DNA from: an uncultured bacterium
GTDB lineage: Bacteria > Fidelibacterota > Marinisomatia > Marinisomatales > UBA1611
Length of the DNA stretch: 64,000 bases
Assembly (NCBI GenBank): GCA_905478065.1
Contig: CAJQGZ010000019.1
Coordinates: forward strand, 20,628 to 84,627
Reading direction: 5' to 3'
The first letter of the stretch is position 1, and every line of letters begins with the position of its first letter. This document shows positions 1 through 7,531 of the stretch, piece by piece. The notes below the pieces were generated by a model. The model searched no databases. It saw only the letters and a list, made by a program, of their open reading frames with translations, and was not told where the DNA came from. The position numbers and the translations under genes are program-made.

Positions 1-498
1 TTATCAGATAAATATATTTATGACTGGCTAATTGCAAATGATAAAAGTAAGCCAGACGCTGAGTTTTTCGTGACAATTTGCCGCGGTAATATTCATCGTG
101 CGCGCACACTTTCCAAACAGCCAGTAGACAAATTAATTAATCAAATTGAAAAATTAACAACAACCGTAGTTAGTAAAGACTCTGAAAAATGGCGAAACTT
201 TACATCTCATTATTCTCGTCTTTTTGTCACAAATCCTCTAGATTTTAATCATCATTTAAATCTCATTATAATATGGATGCGTGGAGCGAATAAATTAAAA
301 CAAGGATTAAGTAGTGGTTTTGAAAATACCGGTCTGCACTCAAGAATGATTTCATTTAATAAAAAATTTCCTAAAGCAAATATTTTCGAGGTTATTTTAT
401 GTATCGAAGATGTAAAAAAACATGCACGTCAAAATTTATATATGCCACTAATTTTATTAAACATGATGTTGGATATTCAAAAATTTGTCTATGAATGA
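1..498 (+). CDS. holB: DNA polymerase III delta' subunit, C-terminal part (partial)
   Basis: The reading frame is open from base 1, so the gene starts outside the window; about 165 codons are visible. A segment near the start (GNIHRARTL) resembles the 'GS.GRAL' region that follows the AAA+ core in clamp-loader delta' subunits. The rest is helical with a leucine-rich end, as expected for the collar domain. The delta' subunit would help load the sliding clamp at the replication fork. The gene lies directly before metG and tatD, a neighbourhood also known for holB in Firmicutes. The stop overlaps the metG start by 8 nt. The ATPase core cannot be seen, so the assignment rests on the C-terminal pattern and context. 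Confidence 0.65.
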   Translation, partial: LSDKYIYDWLIANDKSKPDAEFFVTICRGNIHRARTLSKQPVDKLINQIEKLTTTVVSKDSEKWRNFTSHYSRLFVTNPLDFNHHLNLIIIWMRGANKLKQGLSSGFENTGLHSRMISFNKKFPKANIFEVILCIEDVKKHARQNLYMPLILLNMMLDIQKFVYE

Positions 499-2005
499 AC
501 AATTTTATATAACAACTCCAATATACTATGTAAATGATATTCCGCATATTGGTCACGCTTATACAACCATCCTTGCTGATGTTTTAAACAGATATCAAAA
601 ACAAGTTGGGAATGATTCTTTTTTTCTAACTGGCTTAGATGAGCATGGCCAAAAAGTTCAGGATGCTGCCAAGCTAAGAGGTATCGACCCTATTGATCAT
701 TGTAATGAAATGACAAAAAGATTTACCTCGCTTTGGGATAAGCTGCATATATCCAATAATGATTTTATCAGAACGACTGAAAAAAGGCATAAGAAAGTAG
801 TAGGGGAAATATTAAACATAGTAAATGATGCAGGTGATATTTATGTAGATGAATATGAAGGTCTCTATTCTATATCTGAGGAGAGGTTCATTACTGAAAA
901 AGAAGCAGAGAGCGGACAATTTCGTGATATTAAAAAATTAAAAGAAAAAAATTACTTTTTTAAAATGAGTAAATATCAGAATGCACTTATCAACCATATA
1001 AACACTAATCCCGAATTTATAAAACCTGAACATAGAAAAAACGAAATACTGGGCTTCCTTCAACAGCCTCTCAATGACCTCTGTATATCAAGACCTAAGT
1101 CAAGGCTTAATTGGGGGATCGATTTACCTTTTGATAAAGACTACGTCACCTATGTTTGGTTTGATGCCTTAATAAATTATATTACGGCAGCTGGATATAA
1201 TCAAAATGATGAAATTTTTGAAAAACGCTGGCCCGCTGACATGCATTTGATAGGAAAAGACATATTAACTACTCATGCAGTGTATTGGCCAACAATTTTA
1301 ATGTCAGCTGGTATTGAGCTTCCAAAAACCATTTTTGCGCATGGATGGTGGTTAATGAGAGATGAAAAAATGAGTAAGTCGACAGGAAATGTTGTAGACC
1401 CAATGGATTTAATTAAAGGTTATGGGGTTGATCCTGTTCGGTACTATTTGATGAGAGAAATGGTTTTAGGCCAGGATGCAAGTTTTACCTCAGAATCATT
1501 TATAAATAGGTATAACAGTGACTTAGCAAATGACTTTGGGAATTTGTTAAGTCGTATATCAACGTTGATAAATAAAAACTATGAAGGTGTCATGCCAGGA
1601 GCAGCAGAGTTGTCATCAGAAGAATTAAAAATCATTAAGTTTTCATCTAGTGTTGTAAAAAACTTTGATAGTTTGATGGCGAAAATGGCAATTAATGATG
1701 CGATAGAAGAGGCTCTTCAATTTGTTCGTAAAATAAATAAATACTTTGAGCATAGTACTCCTTGGAAAGCAGTTAAGGAAGACAAAATCCTAGCAGGAAC
1801 AATCCTTTATACTGGAGCGGAATCTCTAAGAATTGTATCTGTTTTATTATCTCCGATAATGCCTGAGAGGACAAAAGAGTTACTTGCTGTTTTAAATACT
1901 GGTAACTCTGATAGGTCTTGGGGTGGGCTAAAACCTGGGAAAAAACTAGGAAAACTAAGACCGTTATTCCCAAGAATAGTGGCAGACACAAACAATGTTA
2001 ATTGA
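491..2005 (+). CDS. metG: Methionine--tRNA ligase
   Basis: Cytoplasmic class I aminoacyl-tRNA synthetase that charges tRNA-Met. The class I signatures are intact: HIGH at residues 19-22 and KMSKS at about 293-297. The anticodon-binding helical domain follows. At about 504 residues it is the short form, without the C-terminal tRNA-binding (EMAP-like) domain. The connective-peptide region (about residues 125-155) lacks the Cys pairs that bind zinc in many MetRS proteins, so this is the zinc-free type. The ATG at 491 is preferred over the TTG at 485 because translation then begins right before the conserved FYITTPIYYVND block. It overlaps holB by 8 nt and tatD by 11 nt, so the genes are probably co-translated. 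Confidence 0.95.
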   Translation: MNEQFYITTPIYYVNDIPHIGHAYTTILADVLNRYQKQVGNDSFFLTGLDEHGQKVQDAAKLRGIDPIDHCNEMTKRFTSLWDKLHISNNDFIRTTEKRHKKVVGEILNIVNDAGDIYVDEYEGLYSISEERFITEKEAESGQFRDIKKLKEKNYFFKMSKYQNALINHINTNPEFIKPEHRKNEILGFLQQPLNDLCISRPKSRLNWGIDLPFDKDYVTYVWFDALINYITAAGYNQNDEIFEKRWPADMHLIGKDILTTHAVYWPTILMSAGIELPKTIFAHGWWLMRDEKMSKSTGNVVDPMDLIKGYGVDPVRYYLMREMVLGQDASFTSESFINRYNSDLANDFGNLLSRISTLINKNYEGVMPGAAELSSEELKIIKFSSSVVKNFDSLMAKMAINDAIEEALQFVRKINKYFEHSTPWKAVKEDKILAGTILYTGAESLRIVSVLLSPIMPERTKELLAVLNTGNSDRSWGGLKPGKKLGKLRPLFPRIVADTNNVN

Positions 2006-2753
2006 TACACATTGTCACCTTTTTTTTGACGAACTAAAAGAAGATTTAAGCAGTGTATTAAAAAGAGCGGCTGATTTAGGGGTAACAAAATTTATATGTG
2101 TTGGAACCAATATTGAAGATTCTAAAGAAAGTTATAATTTAGCTCTTAATTATGAAAACATCTTTTCAACTGCTGGTGTGCATCCACATGATACTGAGGA
2201 AGTGGCAGAAAATTATATCGATGAGCTTTATAAGCTATTAAAGAATGAGAAAGTATTAGCCGTCGGTGAGATAGGTTTAGATTATTTCAAAAAGCTATCG
2301 GATATCAGCATTCAAAAAAAAATATTTGCTGAACAGTTGGAGCTCGCTCAAAAAATTAATAAACCAATTGTTTTTCATAATCGAGACTCAGATGATGACA
2401 TTATTAACATATTGTCAGATTTTCCAAATGTTTATGGTGTCGCACATTGTTTTTCCAGCACATATGATGTAGCAAAAAAATTAATAGACATGGGGTTTTA
2501 CATTTCATTCTCTGGTAATTTGACATTTAAAAACAGCCATCTCCCTGATGTTGCAAAACGACTTCCAATTGAGCGTCTTCTAGTTGAAACAGATTCGCCT
2601 TTTCTCAGCCCCGTCCCTTATAGAGGAAAGACTAATGAACCTGGGAGAACTCGATTTGTTGCCGATTTATTAGCAAGGTTACATAATTTGAGTATAAATG
2701 AGGTTGCTCAGATAACAACGACGAATGCAAAAGCTGTTTTTAATTTTTCCTAA
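1995..2753 (+). CDS. tatD: TatD family metal-dependent hydrolase
   Basis: TIM-barrel metal-dependent hydrolase of the amidohydrolase superfamily; family members are reported as DNA exonucleases. The N-terminal metal motif DTHCH is at residues 4-8. A barrel Glu lies in the EIGLD motif, a His in VFHNRD, another in AHCFS, and the C-terminal Asp in VETDSPFL. Its length of 252 residues is normal. It starts inside the last codons of metG (11-nt overlap), and rsmA follows 15 nt later. The metG-tatD-rsmA order is widely conserved in bacteria, which supports the call; the in vivo substrate is not evident. Confidence 0.92.
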   Translation: MLIDTHCHLFFDELKEDLSSVLKRAADLGVTKFICVGTNIEDSKESYNLALNYENIFSTAGVHPHDTEEVAENYIDELYKLLKNEKVLAVGEIGLDYFKKLSDISIQKKIFAEQLELAQKINKPIVFHNRDSDDDIINILSDFPNVYGVAHCFSSTYDVAKKLIDMGFYISFSGNLTFKNSHLPDVAKRLPIERLLVETDSPFLSPVPYRGKTNEPGRTRFVADLLARLHNLSINEVAQITTTNAKAVFNFS

Positions 2754-2768
2754 CTTTTTTTTATTTTG

Positions 2769-3533
2769 ATGGAAAAATCAAAACACTCATTTAGAAAGAA
2801 GTGGGGCCAAAACTTTCTAGTTGATCCAAATATTATAAAAAAAATACATCGAACAATAAGACCAGCTAAAATTGATAATATTATTGAAATTGGCCCAGGA
2901 GATGGCGCATTAACCCAAGTCCTTCTCCCAGATGTAAAAGATATGATATCAGTGGAAGTAGATCCATTGCTTATCGATAAATTGTATGATAATAAAAACT
3001 TAAGTTCATTAAAAATTATTCATGATGATATCTTGAAAACTAATATTAATGATTTAGATATTATTAATCCTGTGCGAGTTGTTGGCAATATTCCTTATAA
3101 TATTACTTCACAAATTATTTTTTGGTTAATTGAACAATTAGATTTTTGGGAAGATGCCTTTATTATGGTTCAAAAAGAAGTAGCTCAAAGGCTGGTAGCA
3201 AAAGCATCTTCAAAAGAGTACGGTAGATTAACAGTAGTCGTTGGCGCTTATCTAGATGTTGAATATTGCTTCTCTATTCCACCAACAGTTTTTATACCTA
3301 GGCCAAAAGTAAATTCAGCATTTATTAGGTTCACAAAGAAAAAAACTGCATTAGTAGAAGATGAAAAATATGTAAAATTTAATAATGTTGTTAGAATGGC
3401 TTTTAACCAAAGAAGAAAAATGTTGAAAAATTCGCTTAAGGGCTGGGATGTCTCAGAGGTTGTAAAAGAGAAAATTAATTTTTCTAGGAGGCCCGAGACT
3501 TTATCTATAGAAGAATTTGCAATGTTAGTTTAA
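2769..3533 (+). CDS. rsmA: 16S rRNA (adenine1518-N6/adenine1519-N6)-dimethyltransferase
   Basis: KsgA/RsmA dimethylates two adjacent adenines in the 3'-terminal helix of 16S rRNA during small-subunit assembly, using S-adenosylmethionine. The N-terminal KKWGQNFL block is at about residues 10-17, the SAM-binding motif EIGPGDGALT at about 45-54, and the catalytic motif IV NIPYN at about 111-115. The C-terminal helical domain contains the AFNQRRK(M)LKNSL signature. The ATG at 2769 was chosen over the TTG one codon upstream. It follows tatD and precedes rpsU, another small-subunit gene, after an 80-nt gap. Confidence 0.95.
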   Translation: MEKSKHSFRKKWGQNFLVDPNIIKKIHRTIRPAKIDNIIEIGPGDGALTQVLLPDVKDMISVEVDPLLIDKLYDNKNLSSLKIIHDDILKTNINDLDIINPVRVVGNIPYNITSQIIFWLIEQLDFWEDAFIMVQKEVAQRLVAKASSKEYGRLTVVVGAYLDVEYCFSIPPTVFIPRPKVNSAFIRFTKKKTALVEDEKYVKFNNVVRMAFNQRRKMLKNSLKGWDVSEVVKEKINFSRRPETLSIEEFAMLV

Positions 3534-3593
3534 TGCTTGATTATATGATTATACACAATTAAGCTTGCCAGCAAATTTAATATGCCACACTTA

Positions 3594-3616
3594 CACTTTA
3601 GGAGGTGAATAAAGTG
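3594..3616 (+). promoter_or_regulatory. Hairpin presenting the rpsU Shine-Dalgarno in its loop
   Basis: The arms CACTTTA (3594-3600) and TAAAGTG (3610-3616) pair perfectly over 7 bp around a 9-nt loop, GGAGGTGAA (3601-3609). The loop holds the core of a near-ideal Shine-Dalgarno sequence, while the GTG start codon (3614-3616) is in the 3' arm. Such a structure could gate translation. Seen directly: the complementarity. Inference: a translational control element for bS21. Confidence 0.5.
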
Positions 3617-3874
3617 GTAGAAATACAAGTTAGAGATAAAGAATCTCTTGAAAGAGCCTTAAGGCGTTTTAAAAAGAAATGGGAAAGAGCGGGAATCCTA
3701 AGGGAGCTTCGTGGAAGAGCATTTTATATAAAACCTAGTGATGAAAAAAGAGAAGCTAGAAAAAAAGCTACTCGCAGAATGGCTAGAAATGCTAGAATTG
3801 ATGCGTTGAGGAATAATCCAAGAGGTGCTAGACGTAGAAAAAAGCGCACAACGGATACACGTCGCAGTCGCTAA
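3614..3874 (+). CDS. rpsU: Small ribosomal subunit protein bS21
   Basis: Ribosomal protein S21, which sits near the 3' end of 16S rRNA and the anti-Shine-Dalgarno. The signature ERALRRFKKK followed by WERAGIL is clear, with a very basic C-terminus rich in Arg/Lys. At 86 residues it is longer than the usual 58-71, owing to an extended Arg/Ala/Asn tail. The GTG at 3614 is chosen: it lies 6 nt after AGGAGGTG and gives the usual MVEIQVR start. The GTG at 3605 would lie inside the Shine-Dalgarno itself. A terminator follows at 3907, so the gene ends its transcription unit. Confidence 0.95.
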   Translation: MVEIQVRDKESLERALRRFKKKWERAGILRELRGRAFYIKPSDEKREARKKATRRMARNARIDALRNNPRGARRRKKRTTDTRRSR

Positions 3875-3906
3875 ATATAATAACTCATATTAGTTATTAG
3901 ATTATT

Positions 3907-3935
3907 AAGGGCTCGTTTTTTTGGGCCCTTTTTTT
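3907..3935 (+). terminator. Rho-independent terminator after rpsU
   Basis: AAGGGC (3907-3912) pairs with GCCCTT (3925-3930) around a T-rich 12-nt loop and runs directly into a T tract. It lies 32 nt after the rpsU stop and before the next plus-strand gene, as expected for an intrinsic terminator. Confidence 0.85.
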
Positions 3936-4000
3936 ATGGAAATAGTTAATATTAATTTTCTATCTTTTAAAAATTATAATTTTATTTATAGGAATCAACT

Positions 4001-5344
4001 ATGTTAATTCGAAGTATATCTGGAATAAGAGGTCTAGTAGACGAAGACCTAAAGAAAGAAGCAATCACTAAATATGCAAACGCTCTTCACGATTTTATTG
4101 ACCCGGGTGTTATTTATGCAGGTAGAGATAGTCGTCCCTCTGGTGAAGAGATTACTGAAATTATGGTTGGTGAATTAATTAAGCTCGGACGGACAGTTAT
4201 TTATTGTGGCATTGTCCCTACTCCTACGGTTCAATTTATGGTTCATACCAGCGAGGCAGTAGGTGGGTTTATTATTACTGCTAGCCATAACCCTATTGAG
4301 TGGAATGGGATAAAGTTTTTAAGAAGTGATAGTACCTTTTTTCATCAAAAAGATTGTGAAGAATTATTTCGTTTAGCTGATAGAGTTTCTTTTTCCAGAA
4401 AATATCCAGAGGAAAAAGGGATGCTATGGGAAGAAAAGAACGCAATTTATAAGCATACTATTAAATGTTCTGAATTAGATTGTATTAATCTAGATGAAAT
4501 CAGAGACAGAAAATTCAAAGTTGTAATTGATGCTGTCAATGGTGCCGGGGCTAATGCGCTTCCTGAAATGTTAAACTTATTAGGTTGTGAAGTAGTGAAG
4601 CTGGATTGCGAACCGAGTGGTATTTTTAGAAGAGGAACGGAGCCTCTGCCAGATAATTTAGGTGAACTTTCAAAACAAGTATTAGAGAATAACGCTGACA
4701 TTGGTTTTGCTGTTGATCCAGATGCAGATAGGTTAGCTGTCGTAGATGAAAAAGGTCGCCCATTAGGAGAAGAGTATACTTTGGTCCTTTCTGTAGATGG
4801 CTACATTAATACCCTCGGAGTTGAAAGTGACATTTTTGTATCAAATCTTTCTACTTCAATAGCATTAGATAAGCTTGCTTTAAATAATAATTGTAAAGTT
4901 GAAAGATCTGCAGTTGGTGAGATTAATGTTGTTAATAAAATGAATGAATTAGATTCAAACTTAGGTGGCGAAGGTAATGGTGGTGTCATCTTAAGGGAAT
5001 GCCATTTAGGTAGAGATTCGTTAGTAGCAGTGACAATGGTTTTGAACCGAGCGGCTCAGTCTACCTATCCGCTTAGTAAAATATATAATTCACTCCCCCA
5101 ATTCGAAATAGTGAAAGATAAAGTAAGTGTCGGCGGTATTAAAAGTGATGACTTTCTATCAAAGGTAAATAATTATTTTAAACAGGGTAAAAAAAATACA
5201 ATTGATGGATTAAAAATTACTTGGGACGAAAAATGGGTTCACTTGAGGGCTTCAAATACCGAGCCTATTATAAGGATATATGCTGAAGCGCCAATAAAAA
5301 AAGAAGCTGAAGAACTTGTCTTGCAAATTAAGAGTTTGATTTAG
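4001..5344 (+). CDS. glmM: Phosphoglucosamine mutase / phosphohexomutase family enzyme
   Basis: Alpha-D-phosphohexomutase with all four family landmarks. The phosphoserine loop TASHNP has its active Ser at residue 95. The magnesium loop DPDADR is at about 239-244, the sugar-binding GEGNGG loop at about 324, and the phosphate-binding RASNTEP loop is near the C-terminus. The SISGIRG start resembles the proteins annotated GlmM in Bacteroidota, which make glucosamine-1-phosphate for peptidoglycan and lipopolysaccharide. A phosphomannomutase or phosphoglucomutase role cannot be excluded from motifs alone. An AGGA lies a few bases before the ATG. It is the first gene after the rpsU terminator; the next gene starts 51 nt later. 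Confidence 0.8.
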   Translation: MLIRSISGIRGLVDEDLKKEAITKYANALHDFIDPGVIYAGRDSRPSGEEITEIMVGELIKLGRTVIYCGIVPTPTVQFMVHTSEAVGGFIITASHNPIEWNGIKFLRSDSTFFHQKDCEELFRLADRVSFSRKYPEEKGMLWEEKNAIYKHTIKCSELDCINLDEIRDRKFKVVIDAVNGAGANALPEMLNLLGCEVVKLDCEPSGIFRRGTEPLPDNLGELSKQVLENNADIGFAVDPDADRLAVVDEKGRPLGEEYTLVLSVDGYINTLGVESDIFVSNLSTSIALDKLALNNNCKVERSAVGEINVVNKMNELDSNLGGEGNGGVILRECHLGRDSLVAVTMVLNRAAQSTYPLSKIYNSLPQFEIVKDKVSVGGIKSDDFLSKVNNYFKQGKKNTIDGLKITWDEKWVHLRASNTEPIIRIYAEAPIKKEAEELVLQIKSLI

Positions 5345-5395
5345 AGTCAAATTTTAGTATTAATTGTATATAGCAAATAAATTAAAGGTTAAAAA

Positions 5396-6802
5396 ATGAA
5401 TGATTCAGTATTAATTAAAAAAGGATCAGAGATAGAGCTGAAAGTTGAATCTCTAGCATTTGGTGGTATGGGATTAGCTAAAATAGATGATTTTGTTGTC
5501 TTTGTTAAAAATGGAATTCCAGGTCAACGCGTTAATGCCTTTATTTATAAAAAGAAAAAGGGTTTTGCTGAGGCAAGAGTTACAAAAATCATTGACGAAT
5601 CTCCATATGTAGCTGAATCAAAGTGTGGCCACTATTGGATTTGTAGCAAGCTTCAGAGCCTTTCTTATGATCAACAGTTGAAAGAGAAAGAGAAACAAGT
5701 TGAGGATGCCTTTCAGCGTTTGGGTGGGTTTTCAGATTTTAAATTAGATAATATCAGGGGGGCTAAGCAAATCTATAATTACCGGAATAAAATGGAATTT
5801 ACGTTTTCTCCTCATCGATGGATTCTTGAATCTGAACCTGAGGGTGTAGATAGTTCATTTGCTTTAGGTCTGCACATACCGGGTAGGTATGATAAAATTT
5901 TAGATGTTGATGAATGTCATATTCAGCCAGAAATAGGTAATAAAATACTTTCTATTGCTAAAGACGTATGCCTTAACAATCGAGAATTAAAACCATATGA
6001 CCCAAAAACAAATGTGGGTTTTCTTAGGTATTTAATGTTGAGGTTTGGAGTCAAAACCGATCAGTTAATGGTTAATATAGTTACTGCATATGATGATATA
6101 AATAAATTATCCCCATTGATTGATACATTGCTGAAAGATGTCCCAGAAATAACGTCCATGGTTAATAATGTTAATACTCGCAAAGCAGATGTAGCATACG
6201 GTGAATTCGAAAATTTAATTTATGGTAATCAATATATTGAAGAAAAAATTGGAGAATTAAAATTTGAAATATCTGCCAATTCATTTTTCCAGACTAATTC
6301 GTATCAAGGTGAAGTTCTTTATGAGGAAATTAAAAAAGCAGCCAATCTTAAAGGGGATGAGATTGTTTATGATCTTTATTGTGGAACTGGCAGCATTGCA
6401 TTATATCTAGCACGCCATGTGAAAGAAGTTTATGGATTTGAAGTAATTAGATCTTCTCTTGAGAATGCAGAAAAAAATTCTGTTATCAATAAAATTGATA
6501 ACGCTCACTTTTTAAAGGCGAATCTAGATACTTTTTTTAAGTCTAGGCAGCTACCAAGGAAGGTTCCTAAGCCAGATATTGTTATCGTTGACCCGCCGCG
6601 CGCAGGGATGCATCCAGATATGTCTGGTTATTTACATAAATTAAAAGCTGATAAAATCATTTATGTTTCTTGCAACCCAACAACTCAAGCTAGAGATGTC
6701 CAAATACTTTCCGATAACGGATATAACATTAAAAACGCAGTCATGGTAGATATGTTCCCACATACCCCACATATTGAGATGGTTATGTTACTTTCGAAGT
6801 AA
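5396..6802 (+). CDS. RlmD/TrmA-type RNA (uracil-5-)-methyltransferase
   Basis: SAM-dependent RNA m5U methyltransferase of the RumA/RlmD family. An N-terminal TRAM domain (about residues 5-65) is followed by the central domain and a Rossmann methylase fold with the SAM motif YDLYCGTGSIAL (about 324-335). The DPPRAG loop and the catalytic nucleophile motif YVSCNP are present. RlmD normally binds a 4Fe-4S cluster through a C-x5-C-x2-C cluster plus a distal Cys. Here the third position is Leu (C-x5-C-SKL), although the distal Cys in DVDECH is present, so cluster binding may be altered. The 3' end overlaps the convergent LolA-like gene by 15 nt. Exact target (23S U1939 or other) unknown. Confidence 0.85.
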   Translation: MNDSVLIKKGSEIELKVESLAFGGMGLAKIDDFVVFVKNGIPGQRVNAFIYKKKKGFAEARVTKIIDESPYVAESKCGHYWICSKLQSLSYDQQLKEKEKQVEDAFQRLGGFSDFKLDNIRGAKQIYNYRNKMEFTFSPHRWILESEPEGVDSSFALGLHIPGRYDKILDVDECHIQPEIGNKILSIAKDVCLNNRELKPYDPKTNVGFLRYLMLRFGVKTDQLMVNIVTAYDDINKLSPLIDTLLKDVPEITSMVNNVNTRKADVAYGEFENLIYGNQYIEEKIGELKFEISANSFFQTNSYQGEVLYEEIKKAANLKGDEIVYDLYCGTGSIALYLARHVKEVYGFEVIRSSLENAEKNSVINKIDNAHFLKANLDTFFKSRQLPRKVPKPDIVIVDPPRAGMHPDMSGYLHKLKADKIIYVSCNPTTQARDVQILSDNGYNIKNAVMVDMFPHTPHIEMVMLLSK

Positions 6803-7531
6803 GGCTTTTGAAAATCTAGAATCAGGAATTTTTTTATTAAATTGGATATTATCTATTATCCATTCTGTCCCTTTACTATTTCTTTTTAACTCATCTTTAT
6901 ATACAAATTTTGAAGGGAACCATCGCCCTTCTATTTTTTTAATGCCCTCTAATGATGCAGTTTTAAGAAGTTTACCACTCTTTGCATATAGTTCTTCTTT
7001 TTTGGGTAGTAGATATTCTTTATCAACCCAAGACCTTCTTTTTGGATAAGAGAGTCCTTTTACTTTTGCATCTAATATCATAATCCAGTGATCTCTACCA
7101 TCTAACATAATTGATCCTTCTATAGTTGCGCCATAAAGTTCATCTATTGGGCGGTCTTCCATCATATCATTATATGACATATCAGATCCCATTACTGATT
7201 GTCTGAGCATATGACCAGAAATCTGGATAATTCGGTCAGTTTGAGGAGAATAAGTATACAACTTTTCTCCTATTTTCAACATTTTTGTTCCGGCTTCTCT
7301 TGGAGGGGATAGATATTCCGTGAATGCGAGTTCAGTGCCAACTACCCAATTTTTTGATTCAATTGTTCTATTACTTCGCCTGCCTTTAACAACCATTTTA
7401 CTGGTTATTATCCTAGACTCTGCATTGAGGTTTTGATCCATTGCTTTCATTATATCATCTGCACTCATTTGATCAGATTGAGTGAATAAAAAAGAATAGG
7501 AAAGAAAAAATAAAATCAAACCATTTTTCAT
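6788..7531 (-). CDS. Outer-membrane lipoprotein-sorting (LolA-like) protein
   Basis: Exported protein of 247 residues with a short signal peptide (about 1-18). It matches the LolA-like family annotated 'outer membrane lipoprotein-sorting protein': a beta-rich body with the characteristic block TDRIIQISGHMLRQS near residues 116-130 and the following MGSD.SYNDM. LolA-like folds form an open barrel that carries a lipid-linked cargo across the periplasm. It is the last gene of the minus-strand ABC operon and overlaps the upstream permease by 4 nt, so it is probably the periplasmic partner of that transporter. The cargo (lipoprotein, lipid or other hydrophobic molecule) cannot be told from sequence. 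Its 3' end overlaps the rRNA methyltransferase gene. Confidence 0.8.
   Translation of the reverse strand: MKNGLILFFLSYSFLFTQSDQMSADDIMKAMDQNLNAESRIITSKMVVKGRRSNRTIESKNWVVGTELAFTEYLSPPREAGTKMLKIGEKLYTYSPQTDRIIQISGHMLRQSVMGSDMSYNDMMEDRPIDELYGATIEGSIMLDGRDHWIMILDAKVKGLSYPKRRSWVDKEYLLPKKEELYAKSGKLLKTASLEGIKKIEGRWFPSKFVYKDELKRNSKGTEWIIDNIQFNKKIPDSRFSKALLRK

Noticed and set aside
3605..3613. GTG at 3605 as the rpsU start
   Set aside because: It lies inside the Shine-Dalgarno itself. The GTG at 3614 has ideal spacing and gives the usual S21 N-terminus.
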